Notes: generated by a model not told the origin, from the sequence alone. Numbered from the stretch's first letter, positions 1 to 9,644 are shown. The stretch is 47,653 nt of DNA from Phocaeicola sp. (GCA_020026175.1 JAHHQV010000016.1:1-47653), one strand, 5' to 3'. Made by a program: numbers and translations.

Positions 1-257
1 CTCAACACATGTGTAATCCGCTTCACGTTTTCTACAGATATACACAACTATGGGTAAATATTCCACAAGAGGAAGAAATGGCACAATATGCCTCAAATAA
101 ACTATTCCACTAATAACCAATACTTTAGCAATATTTGCGGATTCATGGCACAGACATTGCACTACTATTGTCAGAATGCTAAACTTCTTTTTAACGAAAG
201 AGTAAGACTAAACTGATTTAAACTAAACTATTTATTTAACATTAAAAATTTACGATT
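1..257. other. left-edge non-coding stretch
   Basis: No convincing gene is visible. A short open stretch on the plus strand runs from the window edge to a stop near position 57 and could be the 3' end of a gene lying mostly outside the window, but it is too short to call. An AATATTTG element near 131-138 resembles the Bacteroidetes -7 box with one mismatch and could serve the gene starting at 258, which would give a long leader of about 115 nt. Confidence 0.3.
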
Positions 258-593
258 ATGAAGAAATTATTTGCTGCTTTTGCATTGGTTATGGGATTAG
301 GTACTACAGTTGCTTTTGCTGAAAACGCTATCTCGGCTACAAACAATATTGTTGCTAACGTAAACGATTTTACACCGATTGAAGTAAAAGACCTGCCACA
401 GCCTGTTCAGGATGCGTTGGCTGACGCTTACAAAGACTTCACTGTGAAATCGGCTGCCGTTGAGGCTAACGAAGACGGTACTGCGGTATATCAGATTGTA
501 CTGACTGATGCCGAAGGAAAGGAATCGACAGTGAAATTCAACGAAAAGGGTGAAGAACTGAAAGACAACGCTGAAGAAACTTGTAACGAATAA
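258..593 (+). CDS. small secreted PepSY-like (beta-lactamase-inhibitor-like) protein
   Basis: This 111-residue protein starts with a clear Sec signal peptide (Lys-Lys, then a hydrophobic stretch, cleavage after AFA at about residue 21). The mature part has the pattern of Bacteroidetes PepSY-like proteins: an 'I..DLP..VQ.AL...Y' helix at about 43-60, then beta strands ending in 'KFNEKGEE'. Such proteins are small periplasmic or outer-membrane-facing domains of unknown ligand. The protein is acidic, with a Glu/Asp-rich C-terminus. It stands alone: the next gene is on the opposite strand and a strong hairpin follows the stop by about 20 bp. The start ATG is well supported because the signal peptide begins there. 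The family assignment is by pattern only. Confidence 0.8.
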   Translation: MKKLFAAFALVMGLGTTVAFAENAISATNNIVANVNDFTPIEVKDLPQPVQDALADAYKDFTVKSAAVEANEDGTAVYQIVLTDAEGKESTVKFNEKGEELKDNAEETCNE

Positions 594-614
594 CCGTTAA
601 CGATTGGTTATAAA

Positions 615-664
615 AAAACGCCTAAGCGCTTTAAGTAAAACGCTTAGGCGTTTTACTTAAAGCG
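615..664. terminator. bidirectional terminator built from two interleaved hairpins
   Basis: Hairpin A pairs 615-628 with 641-654 (core CGCCTAAGCG/CGCTTAGGCG, 14 bp, 12-nt loop). Hairpin B pairs 627-642 with 649-664 (16 bp, perfect, 6-nt loop CTTAGG). The two share bases and cannot form together. A T-run follows the structure on the minus strand (complement of the A-run at 612-618), so it can end transcription of the minus-strand gene ending at 705 as well as the plus-strand gene ending at 593. Confidence 0.75.
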
Positions 665-704
665 ACTGGGCGTTTGAATACAGGCGTATCAATGATGCCT
701 GATT

Positions 705-2249
705 CTACATTTTAAATACGTCATTATAGTCTTTCTCTCTACATTTGTTGAAGAAATAGTCCATCATGAATTGTGCATTTTTTCTTACAAATTCCCTTCC
801 ATGCTCGGCACCCAAGGTACTATTCAGTCCGGCATCCTTAAGACATCCGTTATCAAGAAGGTAGCAAGACAGTTCGTAAGGAATGGAATGTTGGTCGATC
901 AACAAGTTTATAGCTTCCTTTTCTGCTTGTTCTTGATTATAATACGGATTGTCGGGAGATGCCACACAGTAGCATAGATTTTTCATAAAGCACAATCCGT
1001 TTTTAGGAGTGGCAGACAACATTACCAAGCCATCGCCTAAACTGGAAAAGTCTAAATCTTGATTTTTCTTGTATTCTATCTTTTTTTCGATAAACACTAC
1101 CATTTCGTCTACATCTTTAAAGAATATAAACTGCTTGCCTTTGGTAGCCTTAATAAAATCTTTATATACTTTTTCTTGGTTGTTCGGCCCTAATATAGAC
1201 TTCAACTCTTTAATATTTTTTTTCATTCCCGGATTTTCACTGATACGGTAATTCATCATTGCACCATTATGATACCAGTATTCTCCATATTTAAAGAGAG
1301 TGGAAGTTACCAATGTATCACCCGGAACCAGTCGTTGAGAATTCTGTTCCAACGACTCTTTTGTCACTTTATAATATGTGTTATCTTCTATCAGACTTTT
1401 GAATACAAAATATTCATCAGTCTCGCTCTCTACTGTATACATAGCTTCTTTTACAGAACCAATATTCATATAATAGGCATTGTGGTCAGCTTTATTGTAT
1501 TCTTGTATAAGCTTGATGTATTCTGGTGCCGTTATACCCAAAAGAGGAGTTCTACCCATCAATACAGTATTGATTCTTTTGGAATACAGCATGATGTCTT
1601 TGGTTCTTTCATCCATACTATCATCATCTTCGTATTCGCTCATTATCTCATCCATAGAGCACAGATAGTCTTCATAACATCCTATATTGATGTAGCAATT
1701 CATAAAGAACCATTCTATCTTGTTCCTATATTCCAAATAGTTGCCTTCTTCAATATTAGAGAAGTCGAAGAACTCCTGGAGTCTTTCGTTTTCGGGAGCC
1801 GTTTCGTATTCTTTGTCGAGTATGTCATATATAGCCTTGGCAAGGTTTTCCAAGCCTTTATTTTCCGGATTATATACTTTCACTCCCTTTTTCCAACTCT
1901 GGAAACTATGCCACAGGATGAAACGTATATCCTCTATATTTATTTCGTCATAGTAATATTCGTCGTCAAGCTCGTAGAAAGGCAATCTGCTGCCATATCT
2001 TTTTTCGCACTCCGATGTAAATACCTGCCATATGCCTGTTTGAGAAATGACATCTTCGAACCATGCACCTATAAAGATAGCCGCGTCTTCGTATACACCT
2101 TCTCCGACTATAGGGTCGCCAGCCATCACATCGTAATCATAAATGACCTTCATCAACTTGTTTACTATATCACAATAATACCTGTCTACTGTATCAGACT
2201 TGGTATAAGGATGATAATGAAGCCACTGTTGGGGATAAATCTTTTTCAT
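705..2249 (-). CDS. conserved hypothetical protein, DUF3843-like
   Basis: A 514-residue soluble protein with no signal peptide or membrane segment. The N-terminus (KIYPQQWLHYHPYTKSDTVD) and following aromatic, acidic helices resemble the Bacteroidales DUF3843 family as I remember it, which has no assigned function. An acidic stretch with Tyr/Asp/Glu clusters lies at about residues 95-106, and a region near 275-370 reads as beta-rich. It is monocistronic: the upstream neighbour is the carboxylase operon on the same strand, but that ends with its own terminator at 2411-2446. A long open frame on the opposite strand (1269-2255) is a codon-bias shadow. The CDS is secure; the family name is tentative and no function is inferred. 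Confidence 0.75.
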   Translation of the reverse strand: MKKIYPQQWLHYHPYTKSDTVDRYYCDIVNKLMKVIYDYDVMAGDPIVGEGVYEDAAIFIGAWFEDVISQTGIWQVFTSECEKRYGSRLPFYELDDEYYYDEINIEDIRFILWHSFQSWKKGVKVYNPENKGLENLAKAIYDILDKEYETAPENERLQEFFDFSNIEEGNYLEYRNKIEWFFMNCYINIGCYEDYLCSMDEIMSEYEDDDSMDERTKDIMLYSKRINTVLMGRTPLLGITAPEYIKLIQEYNKADHNAYYMNIGSVKEAMYTVESETDEYFVFKSLIEDNTYYKVTKESLEQNSQRLVPGDTLVTSTLFKYGEYWYHNGAMMNYRISENPGMKKNIKELKSILGPNNQEKVYKDFIKATKGKQFIFFKDVDEMVVFIEKKIEYKKNQDLDFSSLGDGLVMLSATPKNGLCFMKNLCYCVASPDNPYYNQEQAEKEAINLLIDQHSIPYELSCYLLDNGCLKDAGLNSTLGAEHGREFVRKNAQFMMDYFFNKCREKDYNDVFKM

Positions 2250-2404
2250 ATCTGAAATATATTAACTGTTATAAAATTGCATAATAAGTACTCATGGCAA
2301 AAGGAATAAAATTACTTTTGCAAAAAAAGTTTTACAAAAATATTATTTATAAATAAAAGCAGAACAACATATTATGAAATATTTAGACATTACTATGTTT
2401 AATA

Positions 2405-2447
2405 ATAAAAAAAAGCGACGGCCATCCATATCCGGACAACCGTCGCC
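2405..2447 (-). terminator. rho-independent terminator of the acyl-CoA carboxylase operon
   Basis: GCGACGG at 2415-2421 pairs with CCGTCGC at 2440-2446, with further inner pairing TCC/GGA. Read on the minus strand, the hairpin is followed by an eight-T run. It lies about 30 bp past the stop of the carboxyltransferase gene. Confidence 0.85.
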
Positions 2448-2475
2448 TATTTTCATATTGTATATGTATTGTTTA

Positions 2476-4008
2476 CTACAGAGGCATATTGCCGTGTTTC
2501 TTAGGAGGATTGCTCTGGCTCTTGTTCTGAGTCATTTCCAAAGCCTGGATAAGTTTGAAACGTGTATCTTTTGGTAGAATGATTTCGTCAATATATCCTT
2601 GCTCTGCCGCACGATATGGGTTAGAGAATTTTTCCTTGTATTCTTCTACTGCCTTTGCCTTCTCTTCTGGAGTAGACTTACGATAAAGGATATTTACAGC
2701 TCCTTCTGCTCCCATCACAGCAATTTCGGCTGTAGGGTAAGAGAAGTTCACATCCGAACCTATCGGCTTGCTGTTCATCACGATGTATGCACCTCCGTAT
2801 GCCTTGCGTGTTATTACGGTAATCTTTGGCACTGTAGCCTCAGCATATGCATATACTATCTTTGCTCCGTGACGAATGATACCGTTGTGTTCCTGGTCGC
2901 ATCCAGGCAAGAATCCTGGTACATCGACAAATGTCACAACAGGAATATTGAAACAGTCGCAGAAACGGATGAAACGTGCTGCCTTGTCCGAAGCGTCTAT
3001 GTCGAGTACTCCGGCAAGATATGCAGGCTGGTTTGCTACGATACCTACCGAACGACCTCCCATGCGTGCAAATCCTACAAGCATGTTCTTTGCAAAATGT
3101 GGCATCACTTCGAAGAAATAGTGGTTGTCTACCACAGGCTCGATGATGTTCTTCATGTCGTATGGCATGTTAGGATCATCAGGGATAACGCTCATAAGAG
3201 CTTCTTCTGCTCTGCGTATATCGTCCGAGCATGGCTGCATTGGTGCATCTTCCATATTGTTGGAAGGAAGGAAGCTCAACAGTTCGCGTATGCTCATGAT
3301 TGTTTCTTCTTCTGTGTCGCACAAGAAATGTGTCACTCCACTCTTGCTGCTGTGTGTGTATGCTCCTCCAAGCTCTTCCTTGTCCACCTCTTCGTGTGTC
3401 ACAGTCTTCACTACATCTGGTCCAGTGATGAACATATGACTTTTTTCCTTCACCATAAAGATGAAGTCGGTCAATGCAGGCGAATAACACGCTCCTCCTG
3501 CACAAGGACCAAGTATTGCCGAAATCTGAGGTATCACACCAGACGCAATAGTGTTCTGATAGAAAATAGATGCATATCCTGATATACTTCCCACGCCTTC
3601 CTGTATACGTGCGCCGCCAGAGTCGTTAAGTGCAATGACAGGTGCACCGTTCTTCAATGCCAACTGCTGCACTTTCACAATTTTCTGCGCTCCTGTTGTA
3701 CTCAGTGTTCCGCCATATACTGTAAAATCGTATGCATATACATACACCAGTCTGCCGTCCACCTTACCATATCCGCACACTATACCATCGCCAGGAATAT
3801 GTTTTTTGTCCATTCCGAAGTCTGTGCAGTGGTGTATCACCAGCTTGTCCAGCTCGTTGAACGTACCTTTGTCTAGAAGCATGTCTATACGCTCACGGGC
3901 AGTCATGTGTCCGTTTGCATGCTGCTTTTCAACTCGCTCTATGCCTCCACCTTGAGAAGCTTTCTTGTCGAGTTCCTGAAAATATCTATATTGTTCTTCT
4001 GCTGTCAT
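2476..4008 (-). CDS. acyl-CoA (propionyl-CoA-type) carboxylase, carboxyltransferase beta subunit
   Basis: This 510-residue protein has the full two-lobed carboxyltransferase fold of PccB/MmdA. The N-lobe has 'GGIERVEKQHANGHMTARERI' near residues 21-41 (only the pattern is quoted) and 'LNDSGGARIQEGV' for oxyanion/CoA binding. The C-lobe has 'DVPGFLPG' and 'KAYGGAYIVM'. It ends in the family's HGNMPL tail. It transfers CO2 between carboxybiotin and an acyl-CoA in the cytoplasm. It is the third gene of an operon: its ATG lies 2 bp after the carrier-protein stop, and the carrier follows a biotin carboxylase by 10 bp. The presence of the biotin carboxylase argues for an ATP-driven carboxylase rather than a Na+-pump decarboxylase. 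Acetyl- versus propionyl-CoA specificity cannot be decided here. A paralogue sits at 38636-40189. Confidence 0.92.
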   Translation of the reverse strand: MTAEEQYRYFQELDKKASQGGGIERVEKQHANGHMTARERIDMLLDKGTFNELDKLVIHHCTDFGMDKKHIPGDGIVCGYGKVDGRLVYVYAYDFTVYGGTLSTTGAQKIVKVQQLALKNGAPVIALNDSGGARIQEGVGSISGYASIFYQNTIASGVIPQISAILGPCAGGACYSPALTDFIFMVKEKSHMFITGPDVVKTVTHEEVDKEELGGAYTHSSKSGVTHFLCDTEEETIMSIRELLSFLPSNNMEDAPMQPCSDDIRRAEEALMSVIPDDPNMPYDMKNIIEPVVDNHYFFEVMPHFAKNMLVGFARMGGRSVGIVANQPAYLAGVLDIDASDKAARFIRFCDCFNIPVVTFVDVPGFLPGCDQEHNGIIRHGAKIVYAYAEATVPKITVITRKAYGGAYIVMNSKPIGSDVNFSYPTAEIAVMGAEGAVNILYRKSTPEEKAKAVEEYKEKFSNPYRAAEQGYIDEIILPKDTRFKLIQALEMTQNKSQSNPPKKHGNMPL

Positions 4009-4010
4009 AA

Positions 4011-4526
4011 TCAGTCTTCTTTAATTATATCTAATGTCATTATAACCTGGTTGCTGTTTACCGAATCTCCTTCGCCAACCAAGATTTCCTTAACCACACA
4101 CGGAGCGTTTACCTTATAGTTGCTCTGCATCTTCATGGCCTCTATCACCACTACGATGTCACCGCTTTCAAGTCTGTCTCCCGCTGCTACCGGAATGCTC
4201 ACAATCTTACCAGGCATAGGAGAAACAATCTTGTCCTGCTGTTTTTCTTCAGCTCCCTTGCGCATACGCAAGTATTTGGCCTGAGAATCTACTATGTCTA
4301 TATTATACGACTGGTAGTGGGCATTCACCGTATAGTTCTTGCCGCCTTCGTTGCGGATAAGCTCTGCATTATACGATTTTCCGTTGTGAAGTATAGAGCA
4401 GCTTCCGTTTTCGGCCATCACTATATCCACATCGTATGGCACTCCATCTATAGTAAGCTGCACCTTGTTGCCGTCCTTGCTGACTAATGTCACGTCAGCC
4501 ACTCTGTTTCCTATATGTATTTCCAT
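4011..4526 (-). CDS. biotin carboxyl carrier protein of acyl-CoA carboxylase
   Basis: A 171-residue protein with a C-terminal biotinyl domain (about residues 98-169). It carries the canonical EAMKMQ motif with biotin-accepting Lys132, and the symmetric 'SPMPGKIVSI' strand at about 102-111. The N-terminal 90 residues resemble the beta-rich BT domain that docks carrier to carboxylase in acyl-CoA carboxylases. This fits a separate carrier subunit rather than a fused alpha subunit. It is encoded between biotin carboxylase (10-bp gap) and carboxyltransferase (2-bp gap), so all three are presumably co-translated and form one complex. A BirA-type ligase must act in trans; it is not in this window. 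Confidence 0.92.
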   Translation of the reverse strand: MEIHIGNRVADVTLVSKDGNKVQLTIDGVPYDVDIVMAENGSCSILHNGKSYNAELIRNEGGKNYTVNAHYQSYNIDIVDSQAKYLRMRKGAEEKQQDKIVSPMPGKIVSIPVAAGDRLESGDIVVVIEAMKMQSNYKVNAPCVVKEILVGEGDSVNSNQVIMTLDIIKED

Positions 4527-4536
4527 TGCAGTTCTG

Positions 4537-6048
4537 TTAAATTCTTAATACACCTTTCTGTAAGCCAAATTCCTTCCATCTGCTGATAGGACGGTTATCC
4601 GAAGAAGCGGACTTGTTTTCCTCCAAGTTCATCAGATAGTCTATATATGCCGCAATCATGGCTATATTCTCGGTTTCTTCCTCTTTCTTTCCAGCCCATT
4701 CCTTAAGCATTTCCTGATGTTTAGGGATGAATAGAGTGTTATAGTTTCCTTCAACAAAATCAGGTACATTCATAATATGTCGCAAATAGCTGATATTTGT
4801 TTTCAGACCTGTTATCTTGTATTCGTACAACACACGGCGCATACGCTCTATGGCAAACTGGCGGGTTGTAGCCCATACTATCAGTTTTCCTATCATAGGG
4901 TCGTAGTAGATAGGTATTTCATATCCTTCGTATACATAGCTATCTATACGCACTCCCACTCCATTGGGTTCCATCAGCTGTCTGAGGATACCAGGAGAAG
5001 GCATAAAATTGTTTTCTGTATCTTCTGCACATATACGACATTCTATAGCATGTCCTCTCTGTACAATTTCTTCCTGTTTCAGATGAAGAGGCTCGTTGTT
5101 TGCTATACGCAACTGTTCTTTCACGAGGTCCACTCCTACCACTTCTTCGGTAATAGGATGTTCTACCTGAAGACGTGTATTCATTTCGAGGAAGTAGAAA
5201 TTTCTGTTCTTGTCTACAAGAAATTCTATAGTACCTGCTCCTTTGTAGTTTACAGCCTTTGCAGCAGCTACTGCTGCCTTACCCATTTTCTCGCGCAGTT
5301 CCTGAGTGACAAATGGAGAAGGAGTTTCTTCCACTACCTTCTGATTTCTTCTCTGTATGGAACATTCTCTTTCGAAAAGATGTATTGCATTGCCATAATT
5401 GTCGCCCAAAATCTGGAATTCGATATGATGTGGTTCTTCCACGAATTTTTCAAGATATACTGTATCGTCACCAAAAGAAGACATTGACTCCGAACGTGCA
5501 GCATTGTATGCTTCTTCCACTTCCTGCTCGCTATGGATGAGACGCATACCTTTTCCGCCACCACCCATAGAGGCTTTCAGCATAACAGGATAACCTATCT
5601 CGTTGCATATCTTCTTTGCTTCTTCTGCACTCTGCAGAGGTTGCTCTGTACCGGGTACTACAGGTACTCCTGCCGCTATCATGTGTTTGCGTGCAGAAAT
5701 CTTGTCTCCCATAGCGTCCATTGTCTCTGGATCAGGACCTATAAAGACTATACCTTCTTCCTTGCATCGGCGGGCAAACTCCGAATTTTCTGAAAGGAAA
5801 CCATATCCCGGATGAATAGCATCTGCACCATGTTGCTTTGCTGCTGCAATAATCTTGTCAATATTCAAATAACTCTCACGAGATGCAGCAGGACCTATAA
5901 AACAAGCTTCATCTGCATATAATACGTGGCGTGCCGTTCTGTCGGCTTCTGAGAATACAGCTACTGACTTTATTCCCATCTCACGGCAAGAGCGCATTAC
6001 GCGTACTGCTATCTCACCACGATTAGCTATCAATACTTTCTGTATCAT
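4537..6048 (-). CDS. accC: biotin carboxylase subunit of acyl-CoA carboxylase
   Basis: A 503-residue ATP-grasp enzyme that carboxylates biotin with ATP and bicarbonate. Visible hallmarks are the N-terminal 'KVLIANRGEIAVRVMRSCRE', the glycine-rich ATP loop 'GGGGKGM' at about residue 165, and the catalytic 'LEMNTRLQVEHPITEEVVG'. The first ~450 residues match AccC in length. The remaining ~50 ('YIDYL...' to the end) are an extension seen in acyl-CoA carboxylase alpha subunits, possibly part of a BT-docking helix. It is the first gene of the operon, with a TATTTTTG promoter element about 75 bp upstream. The symbol accC is by homology; the holoenzyme may be a propionyl-CoA carboxylase, so pccA-like is an alternative. 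Confidence 0.92.
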   Translation of the reverse strand: MIQKVLIANRGEIAVRVMRSCREMGIKSVAVFSEADRTARHVLYADEACFIGPAASRESYLNIDKIIAAAKQHGADAIHPGYGFLSENSEFARRCKEEGIVFIGPDPETMDAMGDKISARKHMIAAGVPVVPGTEQPLQSAEEAKKICNEIGYPVMLKASMGGGGKGMRLIHSEQEVEEAYNAARSESMSSFGDDTVYLEKFVEEPHHIEFQILGDNYGNAIHLFERECSIQRRNQKVVEETPSPFVTQELREKMGKAAVAAAKAVNYKGAGTIEFLVDKNRNFYFLEMNTRLQVEHPITEEVVGVDLVKEQLRIANNEPLHLKQEEIVQRGHAIECRICAEDTENNFMPSPGILRQLMEPNGVGVRIDSYVYEGYEIPIYYDPMIGKLIVWATTRQFAIERMRRVLYEYKITGLKTNISYLRHIMNVPDFVEGNYNTLFIPKHQEMLKEWAGKKEEETENIAMIAAYIDYLMNLEENKSASSDNRPISRWKEFGLQKGVLRI

Positions 6049-6121
6049 GCTCTAGTTTTTTGGTTTATATTCATTTGTAGATTGCATACCTTCTGTGTGG
6101 CACACAATTTCATTTTCTGTG

Positions 6122-6129
6122 CAAAAATA
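6122..6129 (-). promoter_or_regulatory. -7 promoter element for the acyl-CoA carboxylase operon
   Basis: Read on the minus strand this is TATTTTTG, a perfect TAnnTTTG match, 74 bp from the accC start. No TTTG is seen at the expected -33 distance, so only the -7 element supports it. Confidence 0.5.
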
Positions 6130-6261
6130 GACAAAATGTATTATAAAGTAATGTTTAATAACATTATTTTTCTATTTCTACCCAATAATTATGTCTCTAT
6201 TTACTATAAAAGGCAATATATGATGTATATAAATGCAACATTGATATTGCAAAAGGTGTAT

Positions 6262-9200
6262 TTATGAGATACTCACCATTTCCTGCATTTCCTTTACTGC
6301 CGCATGTACATCTGTTATATCCTTCACTACCATGCTACGTCTGCCATTCTGCTCTCTGAGATTGCATCGGCGCGGGTATCTTGACATATATTCTATCACT
6401 TTACCGAAAGCCGGACTTTGATAGTATGGACTGTCAGGGTTGCTCACCAAGAACAAAGTCATACGGCCTGCCTTGAGTACTATTTTCTCTATACCCAGAC
6501 GGCGGGCCAGCCTTCTGAGAGGTACTATGAGTATGAGTTCTTCACCCTCGGGAGGTATAGTGCCAAAACGGTCTTTAAGGCGAGCCTTGAATGCCTCTAC
6601 ATCCTTGTCGAGTTCCAGTTTGTCGAGTTCTCTATAAAGGAGCATCCTCTCGCTACTGCTAGGAATATATTCATTAGGAAAGAGAAGTTCCATGTCGCTC
6701 TCTACATTACATTCGTTCACGAATTCCTCGCCGGTAATGTTTTCTTCACCTGCCTTTACGTCATCGGCATATAGTTCGGCAAACTCGTCGTTCTTCAGTT
6801 CGGTTACGGCTTCCGACAGTATCTTCTGATATGTCTCATATCCAAGATCGGCTATAAATCCGCTCTGTTCTGCTCCAAGCATATTTCCTGCACCTCTGAT
6901 ATCGAGGTCCTGCATGGCTATATGAATACCGCTGCCAAGGTCGCTGAAATTTTCAATGGCCTGAAGCCTTCTTCTTGATTCGGGTGTAAGAGAACTTAAA
7001 GGAGGAGCAAGCAGATAACAGAATGCTTTTCGGTTTCCTCGTCCTACACGGCCACGCATCTGGTGTAAGTCGCTGAGTCCGAAGTTATGAGCCTGATTTA
7101 TTATTATTGTATTTGCGTTAGGTATATCTATACCACTTTCTATTATAGTGGTGGCAAGCAAAACATCATAATCGTAGTTCACAAAATCGAAGATTATTTT
7201 TTCAAGTTCATCTGGCTTCATCTGTCCGTGACCAATACATACCCTACAGTCTGGAATATTCCTCTGAATCATCATCTTCAGTTCCATGAGGTTGCTTATC
7301 CTGTTGTTTACAAAATATACTTGTCCGTTACGGCTCATCTCGAAGTTGATGGCTTCTGTTATAATCTCTTCATTGAATGTGTGTACCTCTGTCTGTATAG
7401 GATAGCGGTTTGGAGGCGGTGTCTGTATCACCGAAAGGTCTCTTGCACCAAGCAGAGAAAACTGTAATGTTCGAGGTATAGGTGTGGCTGTCATGGTAAG
7501 TGTATCTACATTCACCTTTATCTGACGTAGTTTTTCCTTTACACTTACTCCAAACTTCTGCTCCTCATCAATGATAAGAAGTCCCAAATCTTTGAACCTC
7601 ACACTTTTGCCTATTATTTTATGGGTACCAATCAGTATGTTAACCTCACCATCGGACAGTTCCTTCAGTATGCGGTTGGCATCCTTGGCACTTCTGGCAC
7701 GGCTAAGATACTCTACCCTGCATGGCAGTCCGTCAAGTCTCTTCTTGAATGTCTGATAGTGCTGGTATGCAAGCACTGTTGTCGGTACCAGAACCGCTAC
7801 CTGCTTGTTGTCGGTCACTGCCTTAAATGCTGCACGTACTGCCACTTCTGTCTTGCCGAACCCCACATCACCACACACAAGGCGGTCCATAGGACGGTCG
7901 CTCTCCATATCGTTCTTGACATCCTGTGTAGCCTTGGCTTGGTCGGGAGTGTCTTCGTACAAGAACGAAGCCTCCAGTTCGTGTTGAAGAAAACTGTCGG
8001 GACTATATCTGAAGCCTTTCTCTTGTTTTCTTTTTGAATATAATTTTATCAAATCACGCGCTATATCCTTTATCTTGGTCTTTGTACGCTCCTTGATTTT
8101 CTCCCATGCTCCTGTACCAAGTTTGCTTATACGCGGAGGTTCTCCCTCTTTTCCTTTGTATTTCGAAATTTTGTGGAGCGAATGTATAGATACAAACACT
8201 ACGTCATCATTCTGATATACAAGTTTAATCACCTCCTGAGTGGTATTTCCGTTTGGAATCCTCATCAGTCCGGCAAATCGTCCTATACCGTGGTCTATGT
8301 GTACTACATAATCGCCCGGCTCAAACTGGTTAAGTTCTTTGAGCGATAGTGCCACTTTTCCGCTGCGTGCCTTGTCACTGCGGAGATTGTACTTATGGAA
8401 ACGGTCGAAAATCTGATGGTCGGTGAATATACATAGTTTCATCGTGTGATCAACAAATCCTTCGTGCAGAGTCCTGTCTACAGGCTCAAAAGAAATACTG
8501 TCGCCACGTTCCCCAAAAATATCCTTCAGCCGGTCGGTCTGCTTGGAACTGTCAGAACATATATATAGGCTGTAGCCTCTCTGTATGTAATCTGTAAGAG
8601 ATGATGATACCAAATCGAAATTCTTGTGGAATATGGGTTGTACTGATGTATTGAAATCTATCTTGATATGAGGTGTACCCGAGGGTTTGGCTCCGAAATC
8701 TATACGACGGAAGTCTAGTGCTTTACGGACAAAATCATCGCCTGTTATCACTACATTGCTGATGTCTGCCACCTCTCCCTCACCCGACTCTTGTACGGCT
8801 ATGTCCTGTGGTGATACTGCCTCATCGTGTATACTCTGTATCTTTTCCTTTGTCCAAAGAATATCCTTTATACATATGATAGTATCCGACGGCACAAAAT
8901 CAAGGAAAGTGACCGAATCGGAAGAAGTTCCTGCCAATTCAGGCACAATACTTACAGCATCCATCTTTTCTTTCGACAACTGACTTTCTACTTCGAATGT
9001 CCTGATGCTGTCTACTTCATCGCCAAAGAAGTCTATTCTATATGGATATTCGGATGCAAACGAATATACATCGAGGATACTGCCTCGTAATGCAAACTGT
9101 CCCGGCTCATAAACATAGTCAACATGACTGAAGCCATAATCAGAAAGTGTCTTCATCAAGAAGGATGTATCTATATTCTGACCTACTTTTACACCTATGG

Positions 9201-9624
9201 TCTTGTCTGAAAGTGTTTTTTTCGACACTACTTTTTCTGCTATAGCTTCGGGATATGTAACCACTGCTACAGGTTCTTTCTTTTCTATCCTGCTCAGTAC
9301 TTCGGTACGCAGAATTTCATTTGCAGCATCTTTCTGTCCGTATTTAATCGCTCTTCTGTACGATGACGGAAAAAACAGAGTGTCATGGTCTCCGTTCACC
9401 TGTACCATGTCATGATAAAAATAACCTGCCTCTTCGCTGTCATTCAGCACAAACAGGCATACCAAAGGACTTCTGCGCACAAAAGCCGAAAAGAACAACG
9501 ATGGACACGAACCGTGTGTACCACCTAAGAATATCGTCTTTATATTGTTGTCCTTCAAGACTGAGTCCAAAATAGAAACATTCTTATGGGCACAATATAT
9601 CTTTTGTAATTCTGAAATTGTCAT
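6262..9624 (-). CDS. mfd: transcription-repair coupling factor Mfd
   Basis: At 1120 residues this is full length for Mfd, the ATP-driven translocase that removes RNA polymerase stalled at DNA lesions and recruits UvrA. Domains in order: UvrB-homology region (about 20-330), RNA-polymerase-interacting CarD-like domain beginning with 'FEPGDYVVHIDHGIGRF' (about 435-530), and RecG-like helicase. The helicase has Walker A 'GDVGFGKTE' (Lys591), the DEEQ box at about 685, the 'TATPIPRTLQ' motif and 'GRVGRG' at about 855. A C-terminal TRCF domain occupies about 960-1065. It is monocistronic with its own promoter, divergent from the TPR gene. The start is immediately downstream of that promoter and begins with the expected N-terminus. 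Confidence 0.97.
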   Translation of the reverse strand: MTISELQKIYCAHKNVSILDSVLKDNNIKTIFLGGTHGSCPSLFFSAFVRRSPLVCLFVLNDSEEAGYFYHDMVQVNGDHDTLFFPSSYRRAIKYGQKDAANEILRTEVLSRIEKKEPVAVVTYPEAIAEKVVSKKTLSDKTIGVKVGQNIDTSFLMKTLSDYGFSHVDYVYEPGQFALRGSILDVYSFASEYPYRIDFFGDEVDSIRTFEVESQLSKEKMDAVSIVPELAGTSSDSVTFLDFVPSDTIICIKDILWTKEKIQSIHDEAVSPQDIAVQESGEGEVADISNVVITGDDFVRKALDFRRIDFGAKPSGTPHIKIDFNTSVQPIFHKNFDLVSSSLTDYIQRGYSLYICSDSSKQTDRLKDIFGERGDSISFEPVDRTLHEGFVDHTMKLCIFTDHQIFDRFHKYNLRSDKARSGKVALSLKELNQFEPGDYVVHIDHGIGRFAGLMRIPNGNTTQEVIKLVYQNDDVVFVSIHSLHKISKYKGKEGEPPRISKLGTGAWEKIKERTKTKIKDIARDLIKLYSKRKQEKGFRYSPDSFLQHELEASFLYEDTPDQAKATQDVKNDMESDRPMDRLVCGDVGFGKTEVAVRAAFKAVTDNKQVAVLVPTTVLAYQHYQTFKKRLDGLPCRVEYLSRARSAKDANRILKELSDGEVNILIGTHKIIGKSVRFKDLGLLIIDEEQKFGVSVKEKLRQIKVNVDTLTMTATPIPRTLQFSLLGARDLSVIQTPPPNRYPIQTEVHTFNEEIITEAINFEMSRNGQVYFVNNRISNLMELKMMIQRNIPDCRVCIGHGQMKPDELEKIIFDFVNYDYDVLLATTIIESGIDIPNANTIIINQAHNFGLSDLHQMRGRVGRGNRKAFCYLLAPPLSSLTPESRRRLQAIENFSDLGSGIHIAMQDLDIRGAGNMLGAEQSGFIADLGYETYQKILSEAVTELKNDEFAELYADDVKAGEENITGEEFVNECNVESDMELLFPNEYIPSSSERMLLYRELDKLELDKDVEAFKARLKDRFGTIPPEGEELILIVPLRRLARRLGIEKIVLKAGRMTLFLVSNPDSPYYQSPAFGKVIEYMSRYPRRCNLREQNGRRSMVVKDITDVHAAVKEMQEMVSIS

Positions 9625-9644
9625 TGTAGTAATAATAATTGATG

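Noticed and set aside
1269..2255. 328-codon plus-strand open frame antisense to the 514-aa protein
   Set aside because: It is rich in Phe/Ile/Tyr/His, has no motif, and is fully explained as the reverse frame of an Asp/Glu/Lys/Tyr-rich protein gene.
2599..3582. 327-codon plus-strand open frame antisense to the carboxyltransferase
   Set aside because: It is Cys/His/Trp-rich with no domain; the opposite strand encodes a full-length, motif-complete enzyme.
4777..5487. 236-codon plus-strand open frame antisense to biotin carboxylase
   Set aside because: It is a codon-bias shadow of a conserved gene; composition is unlike a real protein.
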